A stretch of 64,000 bases of DNA from Microbacterium sp. JZ31 (GTDB taxonomy: Bacteria; Actinomycetota; Actinomycetes; Actinomycetales; Microbacteriaceae): assembly GCF_016805985.1 (NCBI RefSeq), contig NZ_CP017661.1, positions 2,232,001 through 2,296,000 of the forward strand, given 5' to 3'. The position numbers and the translations under genes were made by a program. Shown here in pieces: positions 26,666 to 35,873 of the stretch (positions are counted from its first letter, which is position 1; each line of letters starts with the position of its first letter). Below the pieces are notes generated by a model. It ran no database searches and was not told the origin of the DNA. It saw nothing but the letters and a program-made list of their open reading frames with translations.

Positions 26666-28813
26666 TCAAACGAGCGCGTCGCGCAGCACGTGCATGAGGG
26701 CGGCGAGCTGGACCGAGTCGCTCGACGTCGGGTCGACGGCCTCGCCGTCGAGTGCGCGCGCCGCGAGGCCCTGCTTCTGATCGATCAGCTCGGCGATCTT
26801 CGTGTCGATCGTGTGCGCGGCGATGATGCGCCACGCCGTGACGGGCTCATCCTGTCCGATGCGGTGCACGCGGTCGATTGCCTGCGTCTGCTCGGCGGCG
26901 GTCCAGCTGAGCTCGGCCAGCACGACGTTCGACGACGCCTGCAGGTTCACGCCGACGCCCGCCGCGGTGAGCGAGCACACCGCGATGCCGACCTCGGGGT
27001 CTCCCGTGAACGCGTCGATCGCCTGCTGGCGGGCGGTGGACGACTGCTCGCCGCGGATCGACACGCTCTTGATGCCGACCGCCGCGAAGTGCGCCTCGGC
27101 CTGGTCCATCACGTCGATGTGCTTCGCGAAGAAGACGACCTTGCCGACCGAGCGCTGCAGCTGGGCCGCGTAGTCGGCCGCGAGGCCGGCCTTCGCCTGG
27201 CCGATGCGCCGCACCATCGTGAAGACGTTGTCTCCCTCGGTGCCGGCCGCCTTCGACTCGTCGAGCTCGCCCTGCGCGACGAGGCGCACGATGTCGTCGT
27301 CGATCTCGCCGGGCGCCAGGCCGCGGTCGCCGCGGGACTCGATGATCCGGCGGTAGCGGGCCGCCAGGCGGGCACCGAGCTCGCGCTCGGCCTCGCGGAT
27401 GCCGCGGCCGAACTCGTCGTCCAGCTGCACGGGCAGATCCGCGATCAGCTTGTCGGGCAGATCCTTCGCCACGTCCTTCTTGCGTCGCCGCACGATGCCC
27501 ATGGAGATCACGGCGTCGCGGGCCTCCGGATAGAAGGCCTTGTCCGCGGGCGTGAGGCCGGTCGCGTCCAGCTTCTCCATCAGCTCGGGGCCCGGCTTGT
27601 CCCCCGTGGTCCAGCCGAGGAACCGCCAGATCGCGTCGAAGTCCTCGACGTCGTTGATGAGCGGCGTTCCCGTGAGGGCGAGCAGCAGCGGATCGCCGCC
27701 GGGCGTGCTCTCGCGGATGCTCGACGCGAGCGCGAGCACGTTCTGCGACCGCTGGGACGTGAGGTTCTTGATGAAGTGCGCCTCGTCGACGACCATGCCG
27801 CGCAGGCCGATCTTCGCCAGCCAGCCGAGGTGCCGATCCAGGATCTCGTAGTTCACGATGAACACGTCGGCGAACGCGTCGATGTCGGCACCGTCGCCGT
27901 TGATGACCGTCGCGCGGCGGTGCGGCGTCCACCGCTCGACCTCGCGCGCCCAGTTCATCTTCACGACGTTCGGCACGACGGCCACGAGCGGGTACGCGCC
28001 CGCGACCGACGCCGCGAGGACCGACTCGGCGGTCTTGCCGAGGCCGGGCTCGTCGGCGAGCAGGAACGTGCGGTGACCGGCCCGCACGGCCTCGAGGAAG
28101 CGCGACTGGTGCGCCATGACCTCGAGGCCCTTGGGCGAGACGCGATCGAACTCGGGCAGCTCGGGCAGCGGCATGGTGGCCGAGCCGCCGCCGGAGCCCT
28201 GCTCGAACGCCTTGTACAGCGGGCCCATGAGCTCCCAGCCGTCCAGACGCCGGCGCGGCGTCGGGCCGCCCACCCGGTGGGTCAGGTCGGGCGCGAGGAA
28301 CGGGTTCGCCTCGACGCGCGATTCGATCTGCGGGGGCGTCACCTGACGCTCGGCGGCGGCCGGGGGCACGAGCGTCGTCTGCACGACGGGCTTGACGTCG
28401 GCGATCACCAGCTCCTCGGGCGGCAGCTCGGCCCCCGACTCGAGCAGCCAGTCGCGGCGCATGCGCCGCGCGACGGGCGACGTGGCCTGGTCGACCTCGA
28501 GCAGCTGGATGAGCGACGTGTCGCGCGCGGCCGTCTTGGCGAGGATCGTCGCGACGCCGTCGAGGCGCTTGAGCAGCTCGGCGCGCGCGGCGTCGGTGAG
28601 CTCGGGGTCGGCCTTGACGCGTGCGCGCTCCTCGCGCACGAGGAACGCGATCACCTGGAACTTGGTGCGGTTCGTGGGGCCGAGCTTGCCGCGCTGGGCC
28701 TTCGCCTCGACCTCGCGCACCTTGCGCGCGAGGATCGGGATGAGGGGGGCCTCGTCGTCGCGGCGCGCGGATGAGGACTTCTTGCGCTGTCGCGCGGGTG
28801 CCGTGGTCGGCAT
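26666..28813 (-). CDS. SNF2-family helicase/ATPase (SMARCAL1-like)
   Basis: This 715-residue protein has a basic N-terminal extension of about 220 residues and then the SNF2 motor. The motor shows LLADEPGLGKTAES (motif I), VVDEAHFIKN (DEAH, motif II), LLALTGTPLIND (motif III), SIRGEQSS, and SLTAAGVGVNLQASSNVVLAELSW with QAIDRVHRIGQ (motifs V and VI). It should use ATP to remodel or anneal DNA. No methylase or nuclease neighbour suggests a defence role. An AGGAGG ribosome site precedes the ATG, and the transcript leader may be about 260 bases. Confidence 0.92.
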   Translation of the reverse strand: MPTTAPARQRKKSSSARRDDEAPLIPILARKVREVEAKAQRGKLGPTNRTKFQVIAFLVREERARVKADPELTDAARAELLKRLDGVATILAKTAARDTSLIQLLEVDQATSPVARRMRRDWLLESGAELPPEELVIADVKPVVQTTLVPPAAAERQVTPPQIESRVEANPFLAPDLTHRVGGPTPRRRLDGWELMGPLYKAFEQGSGGGSATMPLPELPEFDRVSPKGLEVMAHQSRFLEAVRAGHRTFLLADEPGLGKTAESVLAASVAGAYPLVAVVPNVVKMNWAREVERWTPHRRATVINGDGADIDAFADVFIVNYEILDRHLGWLAKIGLRGMVVDEAHFIKNLTSQRSQNVLALASSIRESTPGGDPLLLALTGTPLINDVEDFDAIWRFLGWTTGDKPGPELMEKLDATGLTPADKAFYPEARDAVISMGIVRRRKKDVAKDLPDKLIADLPVQLDDEFGRGIREAERELGARLAARYRRIIESRGDRGLAPGEIDDDIVRLVAQGELDESKAAGTEGDNVFTMVRRIGQAKAGLAADYAAQLQRSVGKVVFFAKHIDVMDQAEAHFAAVGIKSVSIRGEQSSTARQQAIDAFTGDPEVGIAVCSLTAAGVGVNLQASSNVVLAELSWTAAEQTQAIDRVHRIGQDEPVTAWRIIAAHTIDTKIAELIDQKQGLAARALDGEAVDPTSSDSVQLAALMHVLRDALV

Positions 28814-29189
28814 GCTCCTCCTGAGCGTAGAGACCGTCTCGACCGCGGCGCGGGCCGGCGGTCGGAGTCGTTGGTGCGTCCGCCGCTCGGCGACGAGACG
28901 ACATCGCTGGTCGCGAGTGCCACGCGCTTGCGCGATGCGGCGACGCGGACGCGGTCTCCGCCCGGGGCACGTGCGCCTGCCTGCGTTGCGCAGTGCAACC
29001 AGGTCGAGCGAGCGAATCGGGTCGAGACCCGGATCTCTCGGCCGTCGGTGACGCGTCGGAACGGAAACCTGTGAGCCCAGTCTAGGGCATCACCCGCCGC
29101 GAAACGCCGCGGGTCGGGGCGGAAATCCGGCGCCGCGGCGACGGACCCTGCTCCGGCGGAGCGAGCCCGCGCTCAGGGGGCGGGAGGCG
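28814..29189. other. Gene-free stretch upstream of the SNF2 helicase
   Basis: I find no convincing gene in these 376 bases. A TAGACT box on the minus strand at 29079-29084 is the only good promoter, which implies a leader of about 255-265 bases before the helicase. Short open frames cross the region on both strands but lack coding character. No clear riboswitch fold or terminator was recognised. Confidence 0.6.
29079..29084 (-). promoter_or_regulatory. Probable -10 box for the helicase transcript
   Basis: TAGACT on the minus strand, 265 bases before the helicase ATG, with no better box nearer the gene. Confidence 0.35.
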
Positions 29190-29849
29190 TCACTGCGGCA
29201 GGTGGGCGAGCATGTCGTCGACGGCCTCCTGCACGAGCGCGCCGTCGACGTTCATCGCATACGTCGTCAGCATCACGTCGCCGCGCAGGACGACGGTCTC
29301 GGTCTCGAGGGTTCCCTCCTGCTGCTCCCCCTCGCGAGTGCACCGCACGTGCTCCGCCGTCGCGTCGCAGCCCGGGAACGCCTGTCCGAGCGCGTCGCGC
29401 ACGAACTGCTCGTGCTCGGCAGAGATGACCGCCGCGTTGGAGTTGAGCGCCATCGTGCCGCCGCCCTCGGGCGTCCAGTAGCACGTGAGGTTCGGCGAGC
29501 CCTGGATCACGTCGAGCAGATCGGCGAGCTTCGAGCTCGGCACCAGATCCGCATCCGAGGGGTTGAGCGCGCCGAGCTCGGCGAAGAGCCAGTCCTGCAT
29601 CTGCAGCGAGTACGCCTCCTCGCAGCTCGCGGGAAGGGCGCCCGCGTCGGGCGTCTCCGTGGGGGTCGGGCTCGGCGTGGGCGTCGCGGAGGCGCTCGGC
29701 TCCGGCGAATCCGTCGGCTCCGTCGGTGCGACGGTGGGCGCCTCGCTCGTCGGCGCGGGCGAGTCGGTCGGATCGGGCGTCGGCTGGCACGCGGCGAGCG
29801 CGAACACCGCGAGGACGAGCGCGGGAGCGGCGAGTCGGACGGGGCGCAT
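29190..29849 (-). CDS. Lipoprotein of unknown function with a Pro/Thr/Glu-rich linker
   Basis: This 219-residue protein has a signal peptide ending in a lipobox (LAACQ), then about 50 residues of Pro, Thr, Ser and Glu that act as a flexible spacer. A domain of about 130 residues follows, with four cysteines (ASCEEAY, LTCYWTP, FPGCDA, VRCTREG) that could form two disulfides. I do not recognise the domain. ATG 29849 gives a clean signal peptide and follows CAGGAT by 6 bases; a longer frame upstream would break both. It is followed by the SNF2 helicase on the same strand. Confidence 0.8.
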   Translation of the reverse strand: MRPVRLAAPALVLAVFALAACQPTPDPTDSPAPTSEAPTVAPTEPTDSPEPSASATPTPSPTPTETPDAGALPASCEEAYSLQMQDWLFAELGALNPSDADLVPSSKLADLLDVIQGSPNLTCYWTPEGGGTMALNSNAAVISAEHEQFVRDALGQAFPGCDATAEHVRCTREGEQQEGTLETETVVLRGDVMLTTYAMNVDGALVQEAVDDMLAHLPQ

Positions 29850-29926
29850 GGCCCCATCCTGCCTCACGAGCCGCGCAAGCGCTCGGGCGGCTCGCGATGT
29901 CGCGGCGCCCGAGCGCTTGCCTCCGC

Positions 29927-32194
29927 TCACCGGAACGAGCGCAGCCGCAGGCTGTTCAGCACGACGAACACGCTGGAGAACGCCATCGCGGCGCCCGCGA
30001 TCATGGGCGTCAGCAATCCGAGCGCCGCGAGCGGGATCGCCGCCACGTTGTAGCCGAAGGCCCAGAACAGGTTGCCGCGGATGACACCCAGCACGCGACG
30101 CGACAGACGCACGGCGTCGGCCGCCGCGGTCAGCGAGTCGCGCACGAGCGTGATGTCGCTCGCGTGCATGGCCGCGTCCGTGCCGCCGCCCATCGCGATG
30201 CCGAGATCGGCGGTCGCGAGTGCGGCGGCGTCGTTCACGCCGTCGCCCACCATCGCGACCCGGTGACCGGCCTCCTGCAGGCGGCGGATCTCCGCGACCT
30301 TGCCCTCGGGAGACACCCCTGCGACGACCGCGCGGATGCCGACCTCGTCGGCCACAGCGCGGGCGACCCCCTCGCCGTCCCCCGTGAGCAGCACGACGTC
30401 GAGTCCGAGGCGCTCCAGGCCCGCGACCGCGTCCCTGCTGTCATCGCGCAAGGTGTCGCCGACGAGGATGGCGGCGCGCGCCGTGGCGCTCATGCCGGCC
30501 GCCGAAGCCCATCCGACGATCACGACGGTGGAGGCGGCGACGCGCGCGACGTCGGCGAGTTCATCGGGCACGCGTGCGCCGCGGTCGATCGCGAACGCGA
30601 GGCTGCCCGCGAACGCCTCGCGCCCCGCGACCGAGCCGGTCACGCCGTGGCCCGCGTGATTGCGGAAGCCGCCGACCGCCGGCAGCTCCTGCCGCTGCGC
30701 CGCCGCGACGATCGCGCGGGCGATCGGGTGCTCCGAGCCCGATTCGAGGGCCCCGGCCATCCCCAGCACCTCGTCGCGGTGGGCACCGCGGCCGAGCACG
30801 ATGTCGTGCACGGTCATGCGGCCGCTCGTGACCGTGCCGGTCTTGTCGAGCACGATCGTGTCGATCCGGCCCGCGCTCTCGATGGCCTCGGGACCGGTGA
30901 TCAGGATGCCGCGCTGCGCGCCGCGCCCCGTGCCGACCAGGATCGCGACGGGCGTCGCGAGTCCGAGTGCGCACGGGCACGCGATGATCAGCACCGCGAC
31001 GGCCGCGATGAAGCCCGCCTCGAGGCTCTGCCCGGCGAGCAGCCAGCCGACGAGGGTGAGGATCGCGAGACCGATGACGACGGGGACGAAGACGCCGGAG
31101 ATCCGGTCGGCAAGCCGCTGGATGCGCGACTTCCCGGCCTGCGCGTCCTCGACGAGCGCCGCGATCCGCGCCAGGCGCGTGTCGGATCCGACGGCCGTGG
31201 CGCGCACCACGAGGCGCCCGTCCGTCGCGATCGTGCCGCCGGTGACCGCGGAACCGGAGCGGACGGGCACGGGGACGGACTCTCCGGTGAGCATGCTGGC
31301 GTCGATCGCGGCCTCGCCGTCCTCCACGACGCCGTCGGTCGCGATGGTGCCGCCGGGACGCACCACGAAGCGGTCCCCCGGCTGCAGACCGTCGATCGGC
31401 ACGGTGTCGGCGTCCCGCCCGGCGTCGTCGGCGAGCACGACCTCGCGGGCGCCGAGGTCGATCAGGGCGCGCAGCGCGGCGCCCGCCCGGCGCTTAGAAC
31501 GCTGCTCGATGAAGCGGCCCAGCAGCAGGAAGGTCGTGACGACGGCCGCGACCTCGAAGTACACGTGCATGCCGCCGACGATCGTCACCCACGCGCTCCA
31601 CAGCAGCGCGGCCAGCGTGCCGAGCGTGATGAGCGTGTCCATGGTCGCCGCACCGTGGCGCGCGTTGCGCAGCGTCGCGCGGTGGAAGGGCCATCCGGCC
31701 CACAGCACGACCGGGAGGCTGAGAGCCAGCACCGCCCACTGCCATCCCGGGAACTGCAGGGGCATGATCATGGAGACCAGCAGGATCGGCACGCTCAGCA
31801 CGACCGCGACGATCAACCGGGTCCGCAGCGGCGTCTCGCCGGGCGCGTCCTCGACGTCATGCACGTGACCCGAGTGATCCTGACCCTCTTCGTGCTCCGC
31901 GTGGCTCGCGTGGCTCGCGTGGTGGGCATGGGCGCCGCGGTCCGGCGCGTGCGGCCGCGCCACCCGACGCACGGTGGCGTCGTAGCCCGCCGACTTCACG
32001 GCCTCGACGAGGGCGTCGTCGGCGACCGTCGCCGGAACCTGGACCTTGGCCGATTCCGTCGCGAGGTTCACCGCGGCGTCCACGCCGGGCACCAGCTGCA
32101 GGCGCTTCTCGACGCGCGCGACGCAGCTCGCACACGTCATGCCCTGGATGTCGAGCACCACGTCGCGCCGCTCGTCCTGCACCGTATGACTCAT
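29927..32194 (-). CDS. copA: Copper-exporting P1B-type ATPase
   Basis: This 755-residue pump has one N-terminal heavy-metal-associated domain (MTCASC, Cys21 and Cys24), membrane helices, the CPC metal site in IIACPCALGLATP, the phosphorylation loop DKTGT, SEHPIA and GDGVNDAAAL. It exports Cu(I) from the cytoplasm. Between the metal domain and the first helix is a histidine-rich linker, with ten His between residues 82 and 112. A CsoR-type palindrome lies just upstream, so copper induction is expected. No copZ or csoR gene is adjacent. Confidence 0.95.
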   Translation of the reverse strand: MSHTVQDERRDVVLDIQGMTCASCVARVEKRLQLVPGVDAAVNLATESAKVQVPATVADDALVEAVKSAGYDATVRRVARPHAPDRGAHAHHASHASHAEHEEGQDHSGHVHDVEDAPGETPLRTRLIVAVVLSVPILLVSMIMPLQFPGWQWAVLALSLPVVLWAGWPFHRATLRNARHGAATMDTLITLGTLAALLWSAWVTIVGGMHVYFEVAAVVTTFLLLGRFIEQRSKRRAGAALRALIDLGAREVVLADDAGRDADTVPIDGLQPGDRFVVRPGGTIATDGVVEDGEAAIDASMLTGESVPVPVRSGSAVTGGTIATDGRLVVRATAVGSDTRLARIAALVEDAQAGKSRIQRLADRISGVFVPVVIGLAILTLVGWLLAGQSLEAGFIAAVAVLIIACPCALGLATPVAILVGTGRGAQRGILITGPEAIESAGRIDTIVLDKTGTVTSGRMTVHDIVLGRGAHRDEVLGMAGALESGSEHPIARAIVAAAQRQELPAVGGFRNHAGHGVTGSVAGREAFAGSLAFAIDRGARVPDELADVARVAASTVVIVGWASAAGMSATARAAILVGDTLRDDSRDAVAGLERLGLDVVLLTGDGEGVARAVADEVGIRAVVAGVSPEGKVAEIRRLQEAGHRVAMVGDGVNDAAALATADLGIAMGGGTDAAMHASDITLVRDSLTAAADAVRLSRRVLGVIRGNLFWAFGYNVAAIPLAALGLLTPMIAGAAMAFSSVFVVLNSLRLRSFR

Positions 32195-32234
32195 GGGAGG
32201 CCCCCTTTCATGGGTTCATCACGCCGGAACCAAG

Positions 32235-32251
32235 ATACCCCCCTGGGGTAT
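32235..32251. promoter_or_regulatory. CsoR-type copper operator
   Basis: ATACCCCCCTGGGGTAT has perfect ATACCCC/GGGGTAT arms and matches the CsoR operator form. It overlaps a TATCTT box directed toward copA (minus strand, 32232-32237) and lies 20 bases upstream of the deoC -10 box. Confidence 0.85.
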
Positions 32252-32270
32252 TCCCGCAACACCGGCGACG

Positions 32271-32276
32271 TAGGCT
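32271..32276 (+). promoter_or_regulatory. -10 box of deoC
   Basis: TAGGCT followed by 6 bases and ATG 32283. Confidence 0.5.
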
Positions 32277-32282
32277 GGACGC

Positions 32283-33020
32283 ATGACCAACGAGCTGAAC
32301 GAGCGGGCCGTCGCCGCCACCATCGACCACGCGATCCTGAAGCCCGACTTCACGCGCGCCGACGTGGATCGCGAGCTCGACATCGCCGCCGAGTGGGGCG
32401 TGTTCAGCGTGTGCGTGCGTCCCTCCGACATCGCCTACGCCGTGCGTCGCCTCGACGGCACGGGCGTCGCGGTCGGCACCGTGATCGGCTTCCCGCACGG
32501 CACCACGTCCACCGCCGCCAAGGTCGCCGAGCTGCGGCAAGCCGAGGAGGACGGCGCGAGCGAGTTCGACATGGTCGTGCACATCGGCGCGCTGCGCTCG
32601 GGCGAGGACGACCTGGTGACGGCCGACATCGCCGCCGTCGTCGAGGCCGCCGGGGGCCGTGCGTCCGAGGGCGGCTCCGTCACCAAGGTCATCCTCGAGA
32701 CGAGCTACCTCGACCTCGAGCAGATCGCACGCGGCAGCCGCCTGACGGAGGCGGGCGGCGCGACGTTCGTCAAGACGTCGACCGGGTTCGCCGGCGGCGG
32801 CGCGACGGTCGAGCACGTGTCGCTCATGCGCGAGAGCGTCTCCCCCGCCGTGCAGGTCAAGGCGTCCGGCGGTGTGCGGGGCCTCGACTCCGCCCTCGCG
32901 ATGCTCGAGGCGGGCGCGACGCGCCTGGGCACCAGCGCGAGCGCGACGATCCTGGGCGAGCTGCGCGCCCGCGCCGAGGGCCGCGCCGCTTCGGGCGCCG
33001 AGGACCGCAGCAGCTACTGA
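32283..33020 (+). CDS. deoC: Deoxyribose-phosphate aldolase
   Basis: This 245-residue class I aldolase has the Schiff-base lysine in FVKTSTGF (Lys164), the catalytic lysine in VKASGGVR and the early block TIDHAILKPD. It splits 2-deoxyribose 5-phosphate into glyceraldehyde 3-phosphate and acetaldehyde in deoxynucleoside catabolism. No other deo genes are adjacent. It is divergent from copA, and the copper operator lies close to its promoter, so some copper effect on its expression is possible. Confidence 0.95.
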   Translation: MTNELNERAVAATIDHAILKPDFTRADVDRELDIAAEWGVFSVCVRPSDIAYAVRRLDGTGVAVGTVIGFPHGTTSTAAKVAELRQAEEDGASEFDMVVHIGALRSGEDDLVTADIAAVVEAAGGRASEGGSVTKVILETSYLDLEQIARGSRLTEAGGATFVKTSTGFAGGGATVEHVSLMRESVSPAVQVKASGGVRGLDSALAMLEAGATRLGTSASATILGELRARAEGRAASGAEDRSSY

Positions 33021-33083
33021 GCTCGCCGATCACCTGCGCGTGCGGTGCCGGCGCCGAACGGCGTCGCCGCGTGCGGCGGAAGC

Positions 33084-34061
33084 TCAGCGCCCGGACGTGG
33101 CGTCGGTGAGGGCGAGACGGGCGTGCGCGACGTCGTCGGCCATCTGCTCGATCAGCTTGTCGACGCCCTCGAACGCGACCATGCCGCGGATCCGGGCGAC
33201 GAACTCGATCTCGACGCGTCGTTCGTAGAGGTCGAGATCCGTCTCGTCGATCACGTACGCCTCGACCTGCGGCACCTCGACGTCGTCGAACGTCGGGTTC
33301 GTGCCGACGGAGATCGCCGCCGGGTATCGGACCCCGGAGCGCAGCACGCCCTCGGGCGCGCGCTCGGTGAGCCACCCCGCGTAGACGCCGTCGGCGGGCA
33401 CATAGCCCTCCGCCTCGGGCGAGAGGTTCGCGGTCGGGTAGCCCAGCTCGCGGCCGCGCTTCAGGCCGTGCACGACCTCTCCGGTCACCGCCGGGTAGCG
33501 GCCCAGCAGCTTCGCCGCGCGCTCGACGTCGCCGGCGTCGAGCAGCTCGCGGATCCAGGTCGACGACACGCGGCGTCCGTCCTCCGCGCTCGCGACGTCG
33601 GCGACCTCCTCGACCGCGAAGCCCAGGTCCTGCCCCATGCGGCGCAGCAGCGCGGCGTCGCCCGCGCCGCCGCGTCCGAAGCGGAAGTCGCTGCCCACGA
33701 GCACCCGCTGCGCGCGCAGCCCCGCCACGATCACGCGCCGCACGAAGGCCTCGGCCTCCTCGGACGCCAGGTCCTCGTCGAAGCGCAGCATCAGCGCGGC
33801 GTCGATCCCCGTGCGCCCCAGCAGCTCGACCTTCTGCGTCATGCCGACGAGCGACCGCGGTACGCGCTCGGGCGCGACGACCGCGAGCGGGTTGCGGTCG
33901 AACGTGACCGCGACCGTGCGGGCCTGTGTCGAGGCCGCGTCGACGAGCATCTTCTCGATGAGCGCGCGATGCCCCGCGTGGACGCCGTCGAACTTGCCGA
34001 TCGCGATGACCGTCGGGCCGAAGTCGGCGGGGACCTCGGAGACGTCCTGGAACAGGATCAT
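33084..34061 (-). CDS. ribF: Bifunctional riboflavin kinase/FAD synthetase
   Basis: This 325-residue enzyme has the N-terminal FMN adenylyltransferase domain (GKFDGVHAGHRALIE, GSDFRFGRGGAGD) and the C-terminal riboflavin kinase domain (GYPTANLSP, ADGVYAGWL, AISVGTNPTF). It makes FMN and FAD from riboflavin. Its ATG overlaps the TGA of the preceding membrane-protein gene (ATGA). In many actinobacteria ribF follows truB, as it does here with two small membrane-protein genes between. Confidence 0.96.
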   Translation of the reverse strand: MILFQDVSEVPADFGPTVIAIGKFDGVHAGHRALIEKMLVDAASTQARTVAVTFDRNPLAVVAPERVPRSLVGMTQKVELLGRTGIDAALMLRFDEDLASEEAEAFVRRVIVAGLRAQRVLVGSDFRFGRGGAGDAALLRRMGQDLGFAVEEVADVASAEDGRRVSSTWIRELLDAGDVERAAKLLGRYPAVTGEVVHGLKRGRELGYPTANLSPEAEGYVPADGVYAGWLTERAPEGVLRSGVRYPAAISVGTNPTFDDVEVPQVEAYVIDETDLDLYERRVEIEFVARIRGMVAFEGVDKLIEQMADDVAHARLALTDATSGR

Positions 34062-34507
34062 CGGACCGCCTCCGCGGACGCCTCGCTCGCGGCGGCGACG
34101 GGCGCGGTGCGGTGCGTGATCAGCCACCACAGGCCGAGGAACGGCAGCACGAGGGGGATGAACAGGTAGCCGTTGCCGAAGTGCGACCACACGGTCGCCT
34201 CGGGGAAGAGCTCGGGCACGATGAACGAGATGGTGCCGATCACGAGCACGCCGACGAGCTCGAAGGCGATCGCCACCCAGGCGACCCGGTACCACGCGTC
34301 GCTGCGCGAGAAGATCAGCGCGAGCGTGGCGAGGATGTAGACCACGGCGGACGCGGCGGACAGCGAGAACGCGAGCGGCGCCTGCTCGAACCGCTCGGCG
34401 ATCTGCACGAAGGAACGGCCGGTGGCGGCGAGCGCCATCACGCCGTAGACGATCACGAGAACCCGGCCGATGCCGGTCATGCGGCGCGAGGGCTTCGTTT
34501 CACTCAT
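34058..34507 (-). CDS. Four-helix membrane protein of unknown function
   Basis: This 149-residue protein has about four membrane helices with short loops and a hydrophilic C-terminus. The HFGNGYLFIPLVLPFLGLWWL segment is the most distinctive. I do not recognise a function. It is translationally coupled to ribF and lies in the truB-ribF operon, which suggests a conserved accessory membrane protein. Confidence 0.8.
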   Translation of the reverse strand: MSETKPSRRMTGIGRVLVIVYGVMALAATGRSFVQIAERFEQAPLAFSLSAASAVVYILATLALIFSRSDAWYRVAWVAIAFELVGVLVIGTISFIVPELFPEATVWSHFGNGYLFIPLVLPFLGLWWLITHRTAPVAAASEASAEAVR

Positions 34508-34552
34508 AGCCCCTCAAGTCTAGGCGCGTGCGCCCGCGCCACAGGTGGGCGC

Positions 34553-34921
34553 TCAGGCGACCTGGATCGTCCAGATCACCTGCATGCGCCACACCATCAC
34601 CGCGACCGAGAGCGCGACGACACCCATGATCACGGTGCTCCAGCGGCTGCGCTCGATCAGCGCCCATGCGACCCCGGCGGCCGGCAGCAGCACGGCGGAC
34701 ACGAGATACGTCCAGAACTCCAGCACGCTGCCCGTGGGCGGGTTGCCCGTGAACGGCGCGACGATCGCGATCACGACCTGCCCGATCAGCAGCAGCTCGA
34801 CGAGCGCTAGCGCCCCGACGCTGAGATCGCTGGGCCGCCTCCCGGCGAGGCCCAGCACGACGGCCAGCAGGCCGGCGACGACCGCGACGACGAGCTGGAC
34901 GATCGTGAACCACAGGATCAC
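34553..34921 (-). CDS. Four-helix membrane protein of unknown function
   Basis: This 122-residue protein has about four membrane helices (LVVAVVAGLLAVVLGLAG, VELLLIGQVVIAIVAPF, LVSAVLLPAAGVAWALI and a C-terminal helix). Its GTG start overlaps the TGA of truB. I do not recognise a function. A 45-base gap separates it from the next membrane-protein gene. Confidence 0.8.
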   Translation of the reverse strand: MILWFTIVQLVVAVVAGLLAVVLGLAGRRPSDLSVGALALVELLLIGQVVIAIVAPFTGNPPTGSVLEFWTYLVSAVLLPAAGVAWALIERSRWSTVIMGVVALSVAVMVWRMQVIWTIQVA

Positions 34922-35817
34922 GCGGGCACCTCCGGCATGTTCATGGCGCTCTTGAGCGCGTCTCCGCGGCGCTCGACGATGCCGACGAGCACGCCGTCGG
35001 GGTCGATCGCGGCCGCGTTCGCGCCGGTCATGCGGCTCGCGGCACCGTCCAGGCGCTTGCCGTGCCGCAGGTCCCGCGCCTCGTCGGCACTGACCTCCAG
35101 CCGGCCGAGCACGCGCCCGGCCACCTCGGCGGGGTCCAGGAGCGCGGGCCGCTCGGCCAGCGTCTCGAGCGCGTGGGCGTCGGCGAGGGCGAACGGGCCG
35201 ATCCGCGTGCGGCGCAGCATGGTGAGGTGTCCCCCGACTCCGAGGTCCGCGCCGAGATCGCGGGCCAGCGCCCGGATGTACGTGCCCGACGAGCAGTCGA
35301 TCGTCGCGTCGACGTCGATGAACCCGCCCGCGCGGCGGATCGCCGCCACCGTGAAGCGGTCGATCGTCACCCGACGCGACTTCAGCTCGACATCCTGGCC
35401 GGACCGGGCGAGGTCGTACGCCCGCTTGCCGTCGACCTTGATCGCCGAGAACGTGCTCGGCACTTGCGAGATCGCACCCGTGAGCGCGGCGACTCCACTC
35501 GCGATCCGCTCGTCCGTGACCGAGGCGAGCTCTTCGGGTCCGGCCGTCGCGACGACCTCCCCCTCGGCGTCGTCCGTCGTCGTCGCCGCCCCGAGACGGA
35601 TCGTCGTGTCGTAGGTCTTGTCGAGACCGACGAGGTAGGTCAGCAGGCGGGTCGCGCCCTCGATGCCGAGCGTGAGCAGACCCGTGGCCATCGGATCGAG
35701 CGTGCCCGCGTGGCCGATCTTGCGGGTCCCGAACGCACGGCGCGTGCGGGCGACCACGTCATGGCTCGTGATCCCGCCCGGCTTGTCGACGAGCAGGATG
35801 CCGGACGGGGGACGCAT
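34918..35817 (-). CDS. truB: tRNA pseudouridine-55 synthase
   Basis: This 299-residue enzyme has TruB motifs: LLVDKPGGITSHDVV, the catalytic Asp in KIGHAGTLDPMATGLL, SGTYIRALARDLG and RTRIGPFAL. It makes the T-loop pseudouridine 55 of tRNA. ATG 35817 follows a TACGCT box by 7 bases; the frame is open further upstream, but that part does not look like TruB. In most relatives truB follows rbfA, but here three unrelated genes lie between them. Confidence 0.96.
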   Translation of the reverse strand: MRPPSGILLVDKPGGITSHDVVARTRRAFGTRKIGHAGTLDPMATGLLTLGIEGATRLLTYLVGLDKTYDTTIRLGAATTTDDAEGEVVATAGPEELASVTDERIASGVAALTGAISQVPSTFSAIKVDGKRAYDLARSGQDVELKSRRVTIDRFTVAAIRRAGGFIDVDATIDCSSGTYIRALARDLGADLGVGGHLTMLRRTRIGPFALADAHALETLAERPALLDPAEVAGRVLGRLEVSADEARDLRHGKRLDGAASRMTGANAAAIDPDGVLVGIVERRGDALKSAMNMPEVPA

Positions 35818-35824
35818 ACCCTCC

Positions 35825-35830
35825 AGCGTA
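35825..35830 (-). promoter_or_regulatory. -10 box of truB
   Basis: TACGCT on the minus strand, 7 bases before ATG 35817. Confidence 0.5.
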
Positions 35831-35873
35831 CGTGTCCGACGCGATCCGCCCGCTGAAGCGGCCGCGCGGTCCG

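Noticed and set aside
26666..28813. SNF2 helicase as part of a defence system
   Set aside because: No methylase, nuclease, phospholipase D or other DISARM-like partner is adjacent; neighbours are pfkA and a lipoprotein gene.
28651..28998. A minus-strand ORF starting in the helicase leader and overlapping its start
   Set aside because: It shows no ribosome site, no family resemblance and Arg/Ser-rich shadow composition.
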